This document shows, one piece after another, positions 46,824-58,932 of a stretch of DNA of 64,000 nt. Within the stretch, counting starts at the first letter, position 1; every line of letters begins with the position of its first letter. A program made the position numbers and the translations under genes. The DNA comes from Russula earlei (lineage: Eukaryota; Basidiomycota; Agaricomycetes; Russulales; Russulaceae), in NCBI GenBank assembly GCA_025769875.1, contig JAGFNK010000195.1:1-64000 (forward strand), given 5' to 3'. The notes under the pieces were generated by a model, which was given only the letters and a program-made list of their open reading frames with translations, was not told the origin of the DNA and did not search any database.

Positions 46824-49800
46824 ATGATGTCCTCAGCAAGTAATGTGGCCTCTCCTTCTAACTTCGAATCACTCTTCCAGGCTGCCTTGGCCAAGTACGC
46901 CAAAAAGACTGGCCAAGGTCTCGTCAATCACCCACTCGCCGTTATGATCGATAGATGTGACTCCCCCGTGGCCCTCCTTGCCATATATGAGAAGCAAGCC
47001 CTGGCATTTGACGAATTCAGGAATGGTGATCCCAAGTTGATCAAGTGGCTTGCACCCGTCGTCAATGGCTTGCATGCTCTCACCACAAGTGCTGGCATCA
47101 GCGCGGGTGCTAGTCTTGTAAGTGCCGACAAGTAATCTTTTCCCTCCTTCTGTCTACGCAGACCCCATCTCCCAGGCGTTCCCGCCCGCAAAGGCAATCT
47201 TTGCTGGAATTGGCGTCCTTCTCTCAGTACGTATCCACGTTCCCCCTCTAACCGACTTCGTTTTCGATATTAGGACGTGCTAGACCGCCAAGTACGTGAG
47301 GGAAAGCTACGATGTCCTTGTCGACGTCTTTGAGTGCATCGACAACTTCCTCAGACGTCTCATGATTTATACCGAGATCCCGCCCACTCCTGCGATGACC
47401 GAGATCGTTCTTAAAATCATGGTCGAGTTGCTGAATGTCCTCGCCCTCGCCACTAAACAGATTAACCAAGGGCGACTCAGTAGGTCCAGTCCTCGCAGGC
47501 CATGGCTCACAGCTCAACATCGAACAGAGAAATACGCAAGTAAGCTACTCAGAGGAGGAGACGTCGAGGCGGTGCTACAACGGCTGGACAGACTCACCCT
47601 AGAGGAGTCTCGGACGACCGTCGCACAGACCCTTGAAGTGATCTATGGCCTGGTCAATAATATGGAAGTAGTAATGGAGGGTGCATATGGTCTTTTGTCA
47701 AGGGGCGTTCATTCATCTACTGACCTTGTCGTTGTCAGACGGAAAGTCTTCGACAGACGATATACGACAGGCTTTGGGTGGGTTTTTCTGGCCTTCTGCA
47801 TGCATGTCTGCTTGAGCTGTCTGTTCTCGCTAGTTTTGATGCAAGACATTCGCAACCAAAGTAAACAAGATGGAACGTCCGTGTTCTCACACGTTGGTCC
47901 TTCAGGACAGGTAGGCTGAAATTATACTGCAGGTGACCGGTTACAAAAGGACTTTCGACGGTGGTTGTCTGCCTCCGATCCATGGACAAACCATAACATT
48001 GCCCGCAAAACCTATCATAATGGCACCGCTGCGTGGTTTATCGAGGGCAAAATCTTTCATGAATGGAAATCGGCGGGATCCCTTTTGTGGATCTATGGCC
48101 TACGTATGCGCATCTCATTCATGTCCTTTCCCCATTTTTCATAATTCTCGATATCTTAGCTGGGTCAGGAAAGAGTGTTCTTTGGTACGAGTTCTCCGCG
48201 ACTCTTCTCGTCGGTATATTCATCCTATCGACCAGCTCAACAATCATCGAAGACGTCCAGGACATGTGCCAAGCTGGATTAGAGACCCTTGCTTTCTTCT
48301 ATTTTGATTTCCGGGATGCTACCAAGCAGGACAGCCGTAGCCTGCTCTCTTCTCTTCTCGTTCAACTCTGTCGTCAGTCTGATAAGTACTCTGAGATCCT
48401 TTCCAGCCTCCATTCGTCCCATGATCGGGGCAACTCGACAACCTAGCGAGCATGCGCTCATGGAGTGCCTGAAGACTATGCTTCAACTCGCAGGGCAAGG
48501 TGCACACTACATTATCGTTGATGCGCTCGATGAGTGCCCAAATTCTTTCGGGTACCCTGCACCACGAGAACAAGCACTCGTGATCATGCGAGATCTAATC
48601 GAGCTTCGCCTTCCAAACGTACATTTCTGCATCACGAGTCGTCCCGAGGTAGACATCCGAGACGTTCTTGAGACCTTGTCAATGCACAACGTCTCACTTC
48701 ATGAGCAAAGCGGACAAAATCGGGACATTGTCGATTACGTCAATCATGTTGTGTCCTCAGACCCCAAGATAATGAGGTGGCGAGGGGAAGACAAGGAAGT
48801 GGTCATCAAGATCTTGACGCAGAAAGCTGGTGGAATGTGAGCTGTAACCGCAGTATTTGTTTCATACAACTTACACCACCTCGAAGGTTCCGATGGGTCT
48901 ATTGCCAGTTCGAAACCCTGCGTCGCTGCTTTCCGCCGAGCATCCGACGTGTCCTGGATGAATTGCCCAAGACTTTGGACGAAACATACGAACGGGCGTT
49001 GCTGAGCATTGATGAGGAGAAGCGGGACTATGCCTATCGTCTATTCCAGTGCCTGGTCGTGTCCTTTCGACCGCTTCGTGTTGAAGAACTGGCGGAGCTT
49101 TTTACGATTCAGCCTAATGCAGAAACGTCTCTCATGTTCGATGCTGATTGGCGACCCGAGAATCCAGAAGAGTTTGTGCTCGCCGCTTGTTCTACTTTGG
49201 TCGCTGTGGTCAACATCGATGGTCACCGGATCGTACAGTTCTCACACTTCTCTGTGAGGGAATATTTGACCTCAGCTCGCATTTCAATTTCAGGTCACGC
49301 TCGCCACTTTCGCATTCTCCAGAAACAGGCCCATACACTTGTCGCTAGAGCATGCCTCAGCGTACTGCTTCAACTGGATGAACGCATCGACGACATCAAG
49401 ATTCAGAATTTCCCCTTGGCTTCGTATGCAGCGAAGCACTGGGTTGGTCATGCCCAATTTGAGACTGTATCCTCAGATATCCAAGAAGGGATGGAATATC
49501 TGTTTGATAGAGACGAACCCCACTTTGCCACCTGGATCTGGCTCTATGATGTAGACCGCCCTTCCAGGCCGCATATGTCCCGTACTCACCCAGAGCGTCC
49601 TGACGCAGTCCCACTGTATTATGCTGCGCTATGCGGATTCTTCGGCATTGCTAAGCAGCTCGTCGATGCTTGTCCACAGGATGTCAGTTCTCGGGGCGGG
49701 AGCCAAGTGACTCCGCTGCACGCGGCTTTGCATAAGGGACACCTGAATATTGCGCTGCTCCTACTGGAATGTGGCGCTGACGTGGAGTCTCGGGGCACCC

Positions 49801-50726
49801 TGCGTCAAACTCCGTTACACATAGCATCGCACTATGGATATACTGGGGTCGTGCGGTCGCTAATTGCCTGCGGTGCAGATGTGAGCGCGGAGAAGGATGG
49901 CCGGGAGACGCCACTATATGTGGCATCGAGAAACGGAAGACTGGAGACAGCAAAGGTGCTATTGGAGCATGAAGCAGACGCGAATCACGGGAGCGATGTT
50001 GGCGGGACTCCGCTGCATGCCGCATCGGAAAACGGGCATGACCGCGTCGCTCGGCTCCTGCTTGATCACACCGCAAACGTCGACGCACAGGACGTCGAGC
50101 TGAAAACTCCGTTGCACCGAGCCTCGGCCGCCGGAAATGCGAGGGTCGCAATGGTCCTCCTCGAGCACCGAGCGAATGTGAACACGCGAGACCTGTGGGG
50201 ACGGACGGCGCTGCACGAATGGACGAGACACGGATGCGTGGAGCTCGTGCGCGCGCTGCTCGACTTGGAGGCCGACGCGAACGCTCGGGGAGGAGGGACC
50301 CGGTGGACCGACGGCCAGATGCGGACTCCGCTGCACGACGCGTCGCGATTGGGACATCTGGAGATCGCGCGCCTGTTGCTCGATCGGGGCGCGGACGTGA
50401 ACGCACAGAGAACGGCGGGACGACGCCCGACGGAGGGCAAGGAAGGAACGGCGTTGCACGACGCGGCGCAGTCGGGACATGTCGAGGTCGCGCGCCTGCT
50501 GCTCGATCGGGGCGCGGACGTAAACGCGCGGGGCAGGACGCTCTCGACGGCGTTGCACCTCGCCGCGGAGGGTGGACACCGCCAGGTCGTGCGGCTTTTG
50601 CTAGAGAGGGGTGGAGAGCCGCAGGCGCGCGACCAAAAGGGCGAGAGGCCCTTCCAGGCGGCGTTGACGAAGGACCACCGCGAAGTCGCGCGGTTGTTGA
50701 GTGAGCACGTTCGGTCTGATGCATAG
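46824..50726 (+). CDS. NLR/STAND protein: Goodbye domain, NACHT ATPase, ankyrin repeats (one apparent frameshift)
   Basis: Residues from the Met at 46,824, 'NFESLFQAALAKYAKKTGQG', 'FRNGDPKLIKWLAPVVNGLH', 'FPPAKAIFAGIGVLLS' and 'IYTEIPPTPAMTEIVLKIMV' form the Goodbye domain found at the N-terminus of agaricomycete NLRs. After several short introns come 'LQKDFRRWLSASDPWTNHNI', a Walker A (GLPGSGKS, made by an intron ending at 48,160), 'LAFFYFDFRDATKQDSR', a Walker B ('YIIVDALDECPNS' near 48,511) and 'FCITSRPEVDIR'. The last large exon (about 48,889-50,726) holds the NACHT C-terminal helices and eleven ankyrin repeats. At about 48,432 the frame is lost by one base ('SHDRG' to 'RQPSEHALMECL') without a plausible intron, so this is either a mutation or a sequence error. 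Predicted role: intracellular surveillance and cell death. Confidence 0.8.
49600..50715 (+). repeat. Eleven ankyrin repeats
   Basis: Units of about 33 residues with the core 'TPLHxAxxxGHxxVARLLL' followed by 'GADVNA'. Units 7 and 8 carry 7-8 residue insertions ('GGGTRWTDG', 'TAGRRPTEG'). The last four units (from about 50,200) are visibly GC-richer and more alike than the first ones. Confidence 0.85.
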
Positions 50727-52700
50727 ATCTAGAGTCAGCCACCCCGCAGGTTTGCCCGTCACGTGAAGACTGTTTCCCATTTGTTTTATTATTGGATGAG
50801 ATTCTGAGGCTGCGCACACGGGCTGGATAGGACGACGAAAGACATTGGATTACGTGAAGAATGCAGCAACAGCCGGATTCCAGCCAAACGCCAACGCCGA
50901 ATGTTGGTCTCGACAACGCACCGGGACTGTGATGGTGTATGTGTATGTGGAACCGCTGACTGTATCGTCAAATAGAAGCAGTGGCCGCTGCAGAGAGAAC
51001 ACGGTAGTGGCCCACAACGTCGTTTGCATTCTCTGTCGTTCTCATCCGAATCATCATGATAGCTGGACATCTGCGGTCAAACACAGCACTAGTAGGTGCC
51101 ATCCCCTTGCAGACGTGAGGGGAGACATACTTCTCCGAGTCGTCCCGGGGCTAGGGGAAACATGGGGTGCCATGCCTGAACCTTTTTTCCCGACGTCTGC
51201 AGCTGCGTGGATGTATACCTAGGCCTCTCTGACCCCTCCGATGGAGCGCCCCCTCCGACAGACAAGAAACGTCGAGAAAGTGTCTAGTGTGAGGGACAAG
51301 CGATCGAATAAGATCCGGCTAGCTTTTGGCGACTGGTGGGGTCAAATTCCACAGCTGAGATGGGTACAGCTTGCTAGGAACATGGCATAGTTAAATTGTC
51401 GCAAGTCTTCTCGCTTCCATGTTTGCTCGTGCGTCAGACGACCCTGGCATCGCCGCGTGGCTGATTCTGAGTGTGATCATGCTCTGACTGTTGCGATATG
51501 ACCGACTCTGCCCCGGAGTTCACTGCAATAGTCATACCCAAGTTAGTTATCCTTCCATGCGATCGGGCTTCGATACAAGTTCTCTACCTGTTGCATGGGA
51601 AGGACGATCGGTATATCTAACTTGAATATGACTATTTCCTACATTCTACAAACGTAGTGAACTCGCAACACTGACATGATCATCGGATGGTCATAAAGAA
51701 TGGACATCACTGTGGACGTCGCGAGGCGTTGGAATGGCTTATTTGGATTGAGACTCGCGGAGGGTTCTAGGAGGGATCAGACCAAAAAAATAGTGGCCTC
51801 CGAATAGAAACATAAACTCTGCACTGTCCTCGCGCGGCATGACGCATCCGACGCCACCTTTACAACGACATGAGCATTGGCACTTTATGAACTCACAATC
51901 AGAACCAAAGCAGTACCTGCCGATCCCCGTAATTCATCCTCGTGAACGCCAGGCCGTTGTTAAGGATTGCCATGATGAGTTGGGCTCGATCAGAATAGTT
52001 GCGAGGATCGAAAGCTACTTTGGGACTCCGGCCACGTCGAGATACATGATTTCTTCTGTAATTTCCGTGAACCCAGCATTTAACACCCCACTTGGGCAGA
52101 CGATGATCGGGGACTGACCGAAGCATTCCTTGCAATCCTTTGAAAGTCCATCAGTTGAAGGGCAAGGATCGGTAAACACCTTTCTCCAAGGAGTTCTGAC
52201 ATAGCGAGAGACAAAGATGACAAGGACGGTGGCTGTCGTCCAGTTCCTGGCCTCCCAGATAGATTTCTTTGCACCGCTTGGCGGTCACGACACCAACCGC
52301 GGCATCGACCAACCAACACATCACCAACTGCCGAGTTCCCGATGCCGACCAGCTCTCGAATCGCCGTCCCCTCTTCGATCACCAGCTTCGACAGCAGCAA
52401 GGCTGGTACTTGTAGCGCGCCAGGTTGGGCACGCGGAGTCCGTGGGGCTTGATCCGAGGGCGGGGACGGACAGGGAGGAACCGAGAGCAAGCGAGGGTCG
52501 CGCGCACTTGTTGGCTCTTGGTTTTTGCAGACAGAGGTAGGAGTCACAAAAGAGAATTGTTAGAAAGATGTCCAATTTGTGTCCAAAGAGTAGCTAAGAA
52601 GTTTATATACAGGTGGGAGGGATGATGAAAGAGGAATCTAGACCAAGTCAGATCAATACAAAGGATGAGGGCGAGGACAAGTCACATGATTTTCCCGGGC
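50727..52700. other. No supported gene; contains a repeat shared with 14,558-14,650
   Basis: Several frames near 100-150 codons without domains. At 52,410-52,505 the sequence around 'gtggggcttgatccgagggc' matches 14,558-14,650 inside the TIR element; the similarity fades on both sides. Confidence 0.45.
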
Positions 52701-52721
52701 AGCGGGCTTACACACTTACTG

Positions 52722-54510
52722 TACACCACTGGGAACTCGGCAGTTCACTACCATCTCGGTGGTCACAAATGTCACGAAAGTAACATACATGTAACACCCA
52801 TGCCGAATTAAAGTCTGCCCAGGATGAAATGTTATGTACAATGGCAATTCGATTAGGTGGGGACTAGGGAAAACAGGAGTAGCATCTAATTGAGTGGAAT
52901 CTGGTCCCAATATTGAATCTGGAATGATGGTGTAGTAGTACTGTATGGTGCAGTACTGTAAGAGTGTTGCAAAGGCAGCTGTGCAAATGGTTGTGCCAGT
53001 GAGGGTCCTATTGATGAGGCAAGGGACAATAGTGATTATTACTACTACGTTGTCTCCCATAAAGTCCCACAAATTGTTGGTTGTTTTCCAACTCAGATGT
53101 GCAACAAGTTGCTCTTTGATCCATGTGGTGAGTTCAGATCCCATTGCGGTAGTCACTCAATGCTGCCTGTAGCCGCTGCTCATACTATCACCTATGGGGA
53201 ACTCGCCATTCCACTACCATCTCACCGATTTCATTTTCCCCTGTATCTGCTCAAACAACCCCATTTGAAACTTTGTAGTTATACTATTGAGTGCCATTAA
53301 TGTCATTCTAGCAAAGAAAAATGGAGGTCCATTGAGTGGTTTTCGAGTAGTATTTTGGCTGGGGGTCACACCTGCATCACGCCTTCTGTCGTGGCGGAGT
53401 GTGGAGTTTGATTCCAGCTGGGTGATCACCGTATGCTGACTGAGGAGTCTGGTCACCACTGCTGTTTTATCCTCTTAATGCCATGTTACAGGTGGTCCAA
53501 TTGGCCAGCACAAGACCATACATATGAGCAGCGGCTACAGGCAGCTATAACAATGATATATATTGATCTTTTACTTTTACTCGTGCAGCACTGGCCCATG
53601 ATGTGAGCACCGCGTTCCATACATAGCAAGTCCTGGGGGCGGACTTTAATTTGGCATGTGTTACATGTCCGTTACTTTCGTGACATTTGTGACTGGCGAG
53701 ATGGTAGTGGAATGGCGAGTTCCCCATAGGTGATAGTATGTATGGTCTTGTGCTGGCCAACTGGACCGCCTGTAACATGGCATTGAGAGAGTACCCAGAT
53801 CCTTGGAGGCCTCTGAGTCAGCATACTGTTGGTGATGTGATCACCCAGCTGGAATCAAACTCTGCCCTCTGCCATGACACAATGGGCAGGAAGGGATAAG
53901 TTGACTCTGCTTATAGTCAACTCAGTGGATAATAAAAGTAAAATATTTCAAGTGCTGAGTAGGCTCTGTTGTGGCCACAAATTATATTACATAAGTAATG
54001 ACCTTAGTTGAGCACGAAAAAATGTGACAAAAAAGGTTAAATATGGAGAGTCTACTCATTCCGGCACAACTTTTACCCAGGCTAGGGTAAAAGTTGTGCC
54101 AGAATGAGTAGACTCTCCATATTTAACCTTTTTTGTCACATTTTTCGTGCCCAACTAAGGTCATTACTTATGTAATATAATTTGTGGCCACAACAGAGCC
54201 TACTCAGCACTTGAAATATTTTACTTTTATTGTCCACTGAGTTGACTATAAGCAGACTTGACTTATCCCTTCCTGCCCATCGTGTGACAGCGATGTGATG
54301 CAGGTGTGATGCAGGTGTGACCCTCAGGCCAAAACATTAATCGAGAACCACTCAATGGACTGCAATTTTTCTTTGCTAGAATGACATTAATGGTACTCAA
54401 TAGTATAACTACAAAGTTTTGAATAGAGTTGTTTGAGCAGATACAGGGAAAAATGAAATCGCCGAGATGGTAGTGAACTGCCGAGTTCCCAGTGGTGTAC
54501 AGTATGGTAC
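52722..54510. repeat. Cluster of interleaved inverted repeats
   Basis: A 33-bp motif, 'gggaactcgccattccacta' and onward to 'ccatctc', occurs four times: forward at about 52,731 and 53,197, inverted at about 53,735 and 54,495. The outer-left copy pairs in its continuation ('cacaaatgtcacgaaagtaa') with the inverted copy at 53,735. The copy at 53,197 pairs ('tttcccctgtatctgctcaa') with the one at 54,495. A further inverted pair lies at 53,400-53,545 and 53,740-53,885. The foldback element copy B sits inside. Short frames here are not genes. Confidence 0.8.
53885..54290. mobile_element. Palindromic foldback (MITE-like) element, copy B
   Basis: Same 400-bp hairpin as at 29,093, with the central 'acccaggctaggg'. 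Its two arms agree with each other at positions where they differ from copy A (for example 'aaatatggagagtc' here, 'aaataaggacagtc' there). It interrupts the right arm of the long inverted repeat around it. Confidence 0.9.
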
Positions 54511-55141
54511 AGCGTCGATGTCCGACTCCCAACCTGATCTCCCGTGTCCTCCTCCTCGCCCCTGGTTTGACTCACCCCCACGTCGGACCATGCAAGTCTT
54601 CCGACCACATCGCATATTTCACCCATTTGGACCAGTCCCACACTGCCGTCCCCCAGAGCTGGCTCTTTCCAATGCCCCACCGTCATCGTGCATCCTTACC
54701 TTAGACATGGGGACGACTTCACGCCTCATAAAGCTACTAGGCGCAAGCATCACAGACCCGACACTGACAAAGATGGAGATGAAGACATGGCAGGCGTGAA
54801 TGTTGACCTGAACGTACCTCAGTCGAATACCAATCGACTATGAGTGCTTTACCATTTTGTACCGCAACCTTTCATGCCTTGATTTTCCTTGCCTGCCGTT
54901 ACATCTTCATGTTGCCTCTTGGAAATTCCTTTATCAACCGAACAACAATTCGCATCCACTTTCATTCAAACCTGGCTTCTTGCGCTCCTCCTAACCCCAG
55001 CTCCATGCTTCCGTGGCTTGCCTCTTCCATATCCTCGCTGCCAACTCAGTCCTGGAGCGTGTACCTATTGCAAACACCTCAAGGTGTGTTCTCTCTCCCC
55101 CCACTGATGTGACTGAACGGCGCTGACGTGCCGCTTCCCCT
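54511..55141. other. No supported gene; a cysteine-bearing frame fragment
   Basis: A plus frame ends in 'SPGACTYCKHLKVCSLSPH' (about 55,045-55,107), which recalls the Cys-rich cluster of transposon-associated agaricomycete proteins, but nothing around it supports a gene. Confidence 0.3.
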
Positions 55142-55526
55142 TGTTGAACCGGAACCCGAACGGATCAAAGAAGGCAAAGACCTTCATACAAGGTTCAAGA
55201 TCCGCTCATAGATGTTACGTGTTAGACAGAACTTTAGTATATGCGCTTATGGCAATAGGGTTACACATAGTACGCTATCTATCACAAGATGCAGCCTTAT
55301 GCTGCGTCTAGAACATTTCCTCATCACGCGTCACTTAATGCGCGATATAGTGGACACCTGTAGTCACCTCTTTAGGACTTAGGAACAGCCCTGGGTCATA
55401 GAGGTATAAATACCATACTTGTAGACAAGTATACATATCGCTCTACACCCCAATATCACTTGAGCATTAGCACAACCTCTAAGGTGGGTTGCTTGGCCTG
55501 TTAGCTGCGCTCTATGCTGCGCAACA
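55142..55526 (+). mobile_element. Solo LTR, family B, copy 2
   Basis: 385 bp, TGTTG to CAACA, perfect 5-bp duplication CCCCT (55,137-55,141; 55,527-55,531), TATAAATA on the plus strand. Inverted relative to 28,345-28,730 and very similar to it. Confidence 0.9.
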
Positions 55527-55834
55527 CCCCTCCGAACACCAACACGTCGATCCTGTGTGTGTGTCAGATGAAATGCTATTTCCTCCTGGGGAGGACATTG
55601 TGCAATTGTGACAGATCTGGAAAGTAAAACTGTATTGTCCAAGGCCGAAAGCCCAGGAGTGCCCCAAAGTGAGTCCTCTCCTGCCTGACCCACCCAATGT
55701 CGTGCACTGTCATATGCTTTAAAAAATCTGTCTACCTTTCCCCCTTTCCATTGCCCCTTCTCCCAAAATGCTGAACTCTGCCCATTCCACCACTCCCTTG
55801 TTTTCTGTTTCCTCCTCCGATGACTCGTTAGTAA

Positions 55835-58800
55835 ATGCGAATATCTTGCACAGATAAAACAAAGGGACGAGTTTATTGATTCCCTTGTAAAGCAGGTATG
55901 TCTCCTCTCCAACATCCTAAAGATTTCTCCGACCTCGTCACATCAGCTCCACAACCCATCAAGGCATACCGCAATGCAACATCTTCAAATGATCAACACC
56001 ACAGATTGTGATCACGTGCTCGACCGCTACAGTCCTCCATTTGATGAGATGAGATCAACTGCCCGCTCTGCCCCCGCCGCGAATCCATTTCACATCGACA
56101 CCCGTGCCGTAAAAGTCACGGGCCAATCGGACGAATCCGACGAAGATCCAGCGTCCCAGGAGCGCGCTCAACAACGCCCTCCCTCGTTAGGCTCGGAAGA
56201 TGTACCAGTGTCGCCCAACAACCCTCATAGCATCAGACATTGATCCATATCCAGGCGATGCTGTTCCCATCGGGCTCCTTCCAAAGCTTGCGATCAGTAC
56301 ATCCCACAGGTACTGCACTGGAAAAGACCCGTAAGGAAAATGCCGCAGCAGCGGACGACAACGAAGTGGTACGAGAATATCCTTGTCTGCATAGAACGTT
56401 CTCTGGATTGATGTGTTGCTTCTCGTTCTTTCGTATCGTTGATAGGGTGTCGCCAACAAGTCGTATTTCATGCCAGGCCCGTCTATGGATCTCGGTCTGC
56501 GCAAGTCATTAATCGGCAAGACGGGTCCACCGGACATTTTGGTGCATAGGCTGGGACGCCTGATGATATGGAGAAATTGTTCGAAATGTGAGTCCAGTGT
56601 ATTCACGCTGACCTCGCATCGGCCAACTTCTATACCCGGATTAATATTTGTGTGTAGGAACTCTCATTAATTTCTGGAATCGCAGCCGTTCATCTCACTG
56701 CATGAGCCCAAATAAAATTACACACGCCCGGTGTCCATTCTTGGTCACTGTTGGTTCGTCACAATCCCCCTCCTCCAGCAACGTTCATGTGTTCATCTGC
56801 GTATTCCTCACATAGTCTGTGTTATCTCATTACGCTACTCGGAAAAGCGCGAAGTGTACCCGATCGCCATGCTCTTTGCCAAGACAGCCGCGGCCAATGC
56901 ACTGATTGATGGATGGAAACCTGTCGAGCTGTGCAAAGCATCTATGCTGTGCCCGCCCGCTGGTGGGAAGAAGATCGTAGTTGGTTGTACACCAGTCTTG
57001 CCATTCGGTGTGTGGATCTTCCTCGAGACGAAGCATGTCATGGCCCACGCTGACTTGGACTCTGTGGCGCTAGAACTGCGACAGATCTGAATCTACATAT
57101 CCTGCCTCCGAAGAAGCCGACTATGGAGCAGCAGGAGCTGGAGATGTTGAACCGCACCCGGATTTGGATAATCTGTTTTAACATCGACAAATCAACCGCT
57201 ATGCAGTTTGGCAAGTCATCGATGTTGAAAGGGGACTTGTGGGTTTTTTCTTCTCGTCGACTTTCTCCCTCCCTAGCTCGCTAATGATCGGTATCAGCAT
57301 CGCGCGTAAATCTCTCGAATGGTACAAGTCTTTTCCGAACAACTACCTCGTGCGTTGCGTTATCCGCTCCTCCCCATCTTCCCCTCCGCTTGCATTTGTA
57401 AACTTGGCTGACTTGTCCGCGCTTATCAGTATGATCTGCACATCATCGCTTACCGTCGCTGTTCCGGATTGTCAACAAATTCCACCAAAGAATGTTCTCG
57501 GATCCCACCGTACCCAATAGCTTCGAACGGGACTTGGACCACACCGGTGCGTTTCACCATCGTTTCGGCCATCTCGGACTCGTCTGACGTCGCCCTCGTG
57601 GCCCTCGATCTTCTTACGTTACAGACGCCGCCTGCGAGTTCCGCGTCAAGCTTCTTTCATTGTATGTCTCTCTGGCGTTTGTTTTGCCAGATTCACCGGC
57701 TTACCTGTGTCTCTTTCGCATTACAGCTACACCAATTACGCGAGGCTCGTCACGTTCTCTGTCGGGTTCCAAAATTGCGTTCCAACTGGGTCTTGAAGCC
57801 GATGACAAGGTCTTCTTCACAAGGGTGAGAGATTCCACACCATTGTGCAGTGTCGGCCAAAATTAATATGAAACCGGTATTCTTCAAGAGCCTGGAGAGC
57901 GCCAAGACCGTCGTCATGGTTCTAGTCGATTCCTTGGTCCCGACAGGTTACGTACGTTTTGCACCAGATGGTGCGTGAAACATTGGGCCACGTCCCACTG
58001 AGCAAGCCTAACGTTATTTCGTATTTGCCGCGTTCGCCTCGGCGTTCATACCCAAGGTACCCCGTCCCGCCTTCTATCGCCCCGTGGTCTTGGTCGGAGT
58101 TTCTGACTTGCATCTGCTGTAGCTTCTACGCCCAGAATACTCAAGGTTTACCACCCCGGGGCTTGAAACAGAGGTCTACCACGTTATCGAACGCCTCATT
58201 GCCACGATCGGGTCCCCCCGAATTGCAATTGATGAGCGCCACACACCAAAGTTGTACTCGCGCTTCCTGGCAAGCTTACTGGCGAAACGTAAACGCGACG
58301 GCATGGCCCAAGGACGTATACCTCAACAGGGACCACCACCACAGCAGATGCAGACCGGATCGAGTACGCCAAGGTACCAGCAACCACCACAACCTCAACC
58401 AACACAGCAACAGCAACAATGACAGCAGCAGCAACTGGCCCCCCCGCCGCAGAACACAATCTCGTCGTCACTCTCGTCAGGTGTCAGCAGCAACGCGGGC
58501 GCCCCGGATTTGCATCAGTCCGTGCCACAGAATAGCGGGGCGACGGCTCCGTCCAATTTCACGAATGCAGTTTCTACGGAAGGACCAGGAAACTACGTCC
58601 TGGAACAACCGCCAGATTTCATGTTCGGTGTCGCAGGCCAACCTGGTGAACTGATGGACTTCACGTTTGACACGATCACCACACCTGGGAACGATGACTT
58701 GCTCGCGACTATGCAAGCAATCCAAAACCCGACCTGGTGGCAGAATATGATGATGCCAGGGTCAGCAGACACTTGTCTTTACATCCTCTCGACAAGACTT

Positions 58801-58932
58801 GGGTTGACATCTAACACTCGCAGGTTCTTTTGGCCGGCAGAAGAGGTGATTCAAGATGACACAAACACGATCGGAAATGGCATGAATACCTATCAGAACT
58901 TGCAACAACCTGCAGAAAGACTTTGCGGCTAA
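55835..58932 (+). pseudogene. Fungal-specific transcription factor, copy 2 (decayed, longer)
   Basis: Starts after an acceptor-like ctcgttag with 'CEYLAQIKQRDEFIDSLVKQ' (the linker behind a Zn2Cys6 cluster), a gtatgt-cag intron, and 'LHNPSRHTAMQHLQMINTTD'. Further pieces are 'PGDAVPIGLLPKLAIS', 'MPGPSMDLGLRKSLIGKTGP' then 'PDILVHRL', 'LHTPGVHSWSLLVRHNPP', 'YPIAMLFAKTAAANALIDGW', 'RTRIWIICFNIDKSTAMQFG', 'DPTVPNSFERDLDHT' and the C-terminal 'ATMQAIQNPTWWQNMMMPG'. Stops and shifts separate them, and 14 nt are missing near 56,941 relative to copy 1. The Zn cluster itself is not visible; upstream of 55,830 the sequence differs. It is direct-oriented with and upstream of the NLR copy, as in copy 1. 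Confidence 0.78.

Noticed and set aside
52722..54510. ORFs such as 52,716-53,156 (minus)
   Set aside because: They lie in inverted-repeat DNA, have mirror counterparts in the other arm, and contain no domain.
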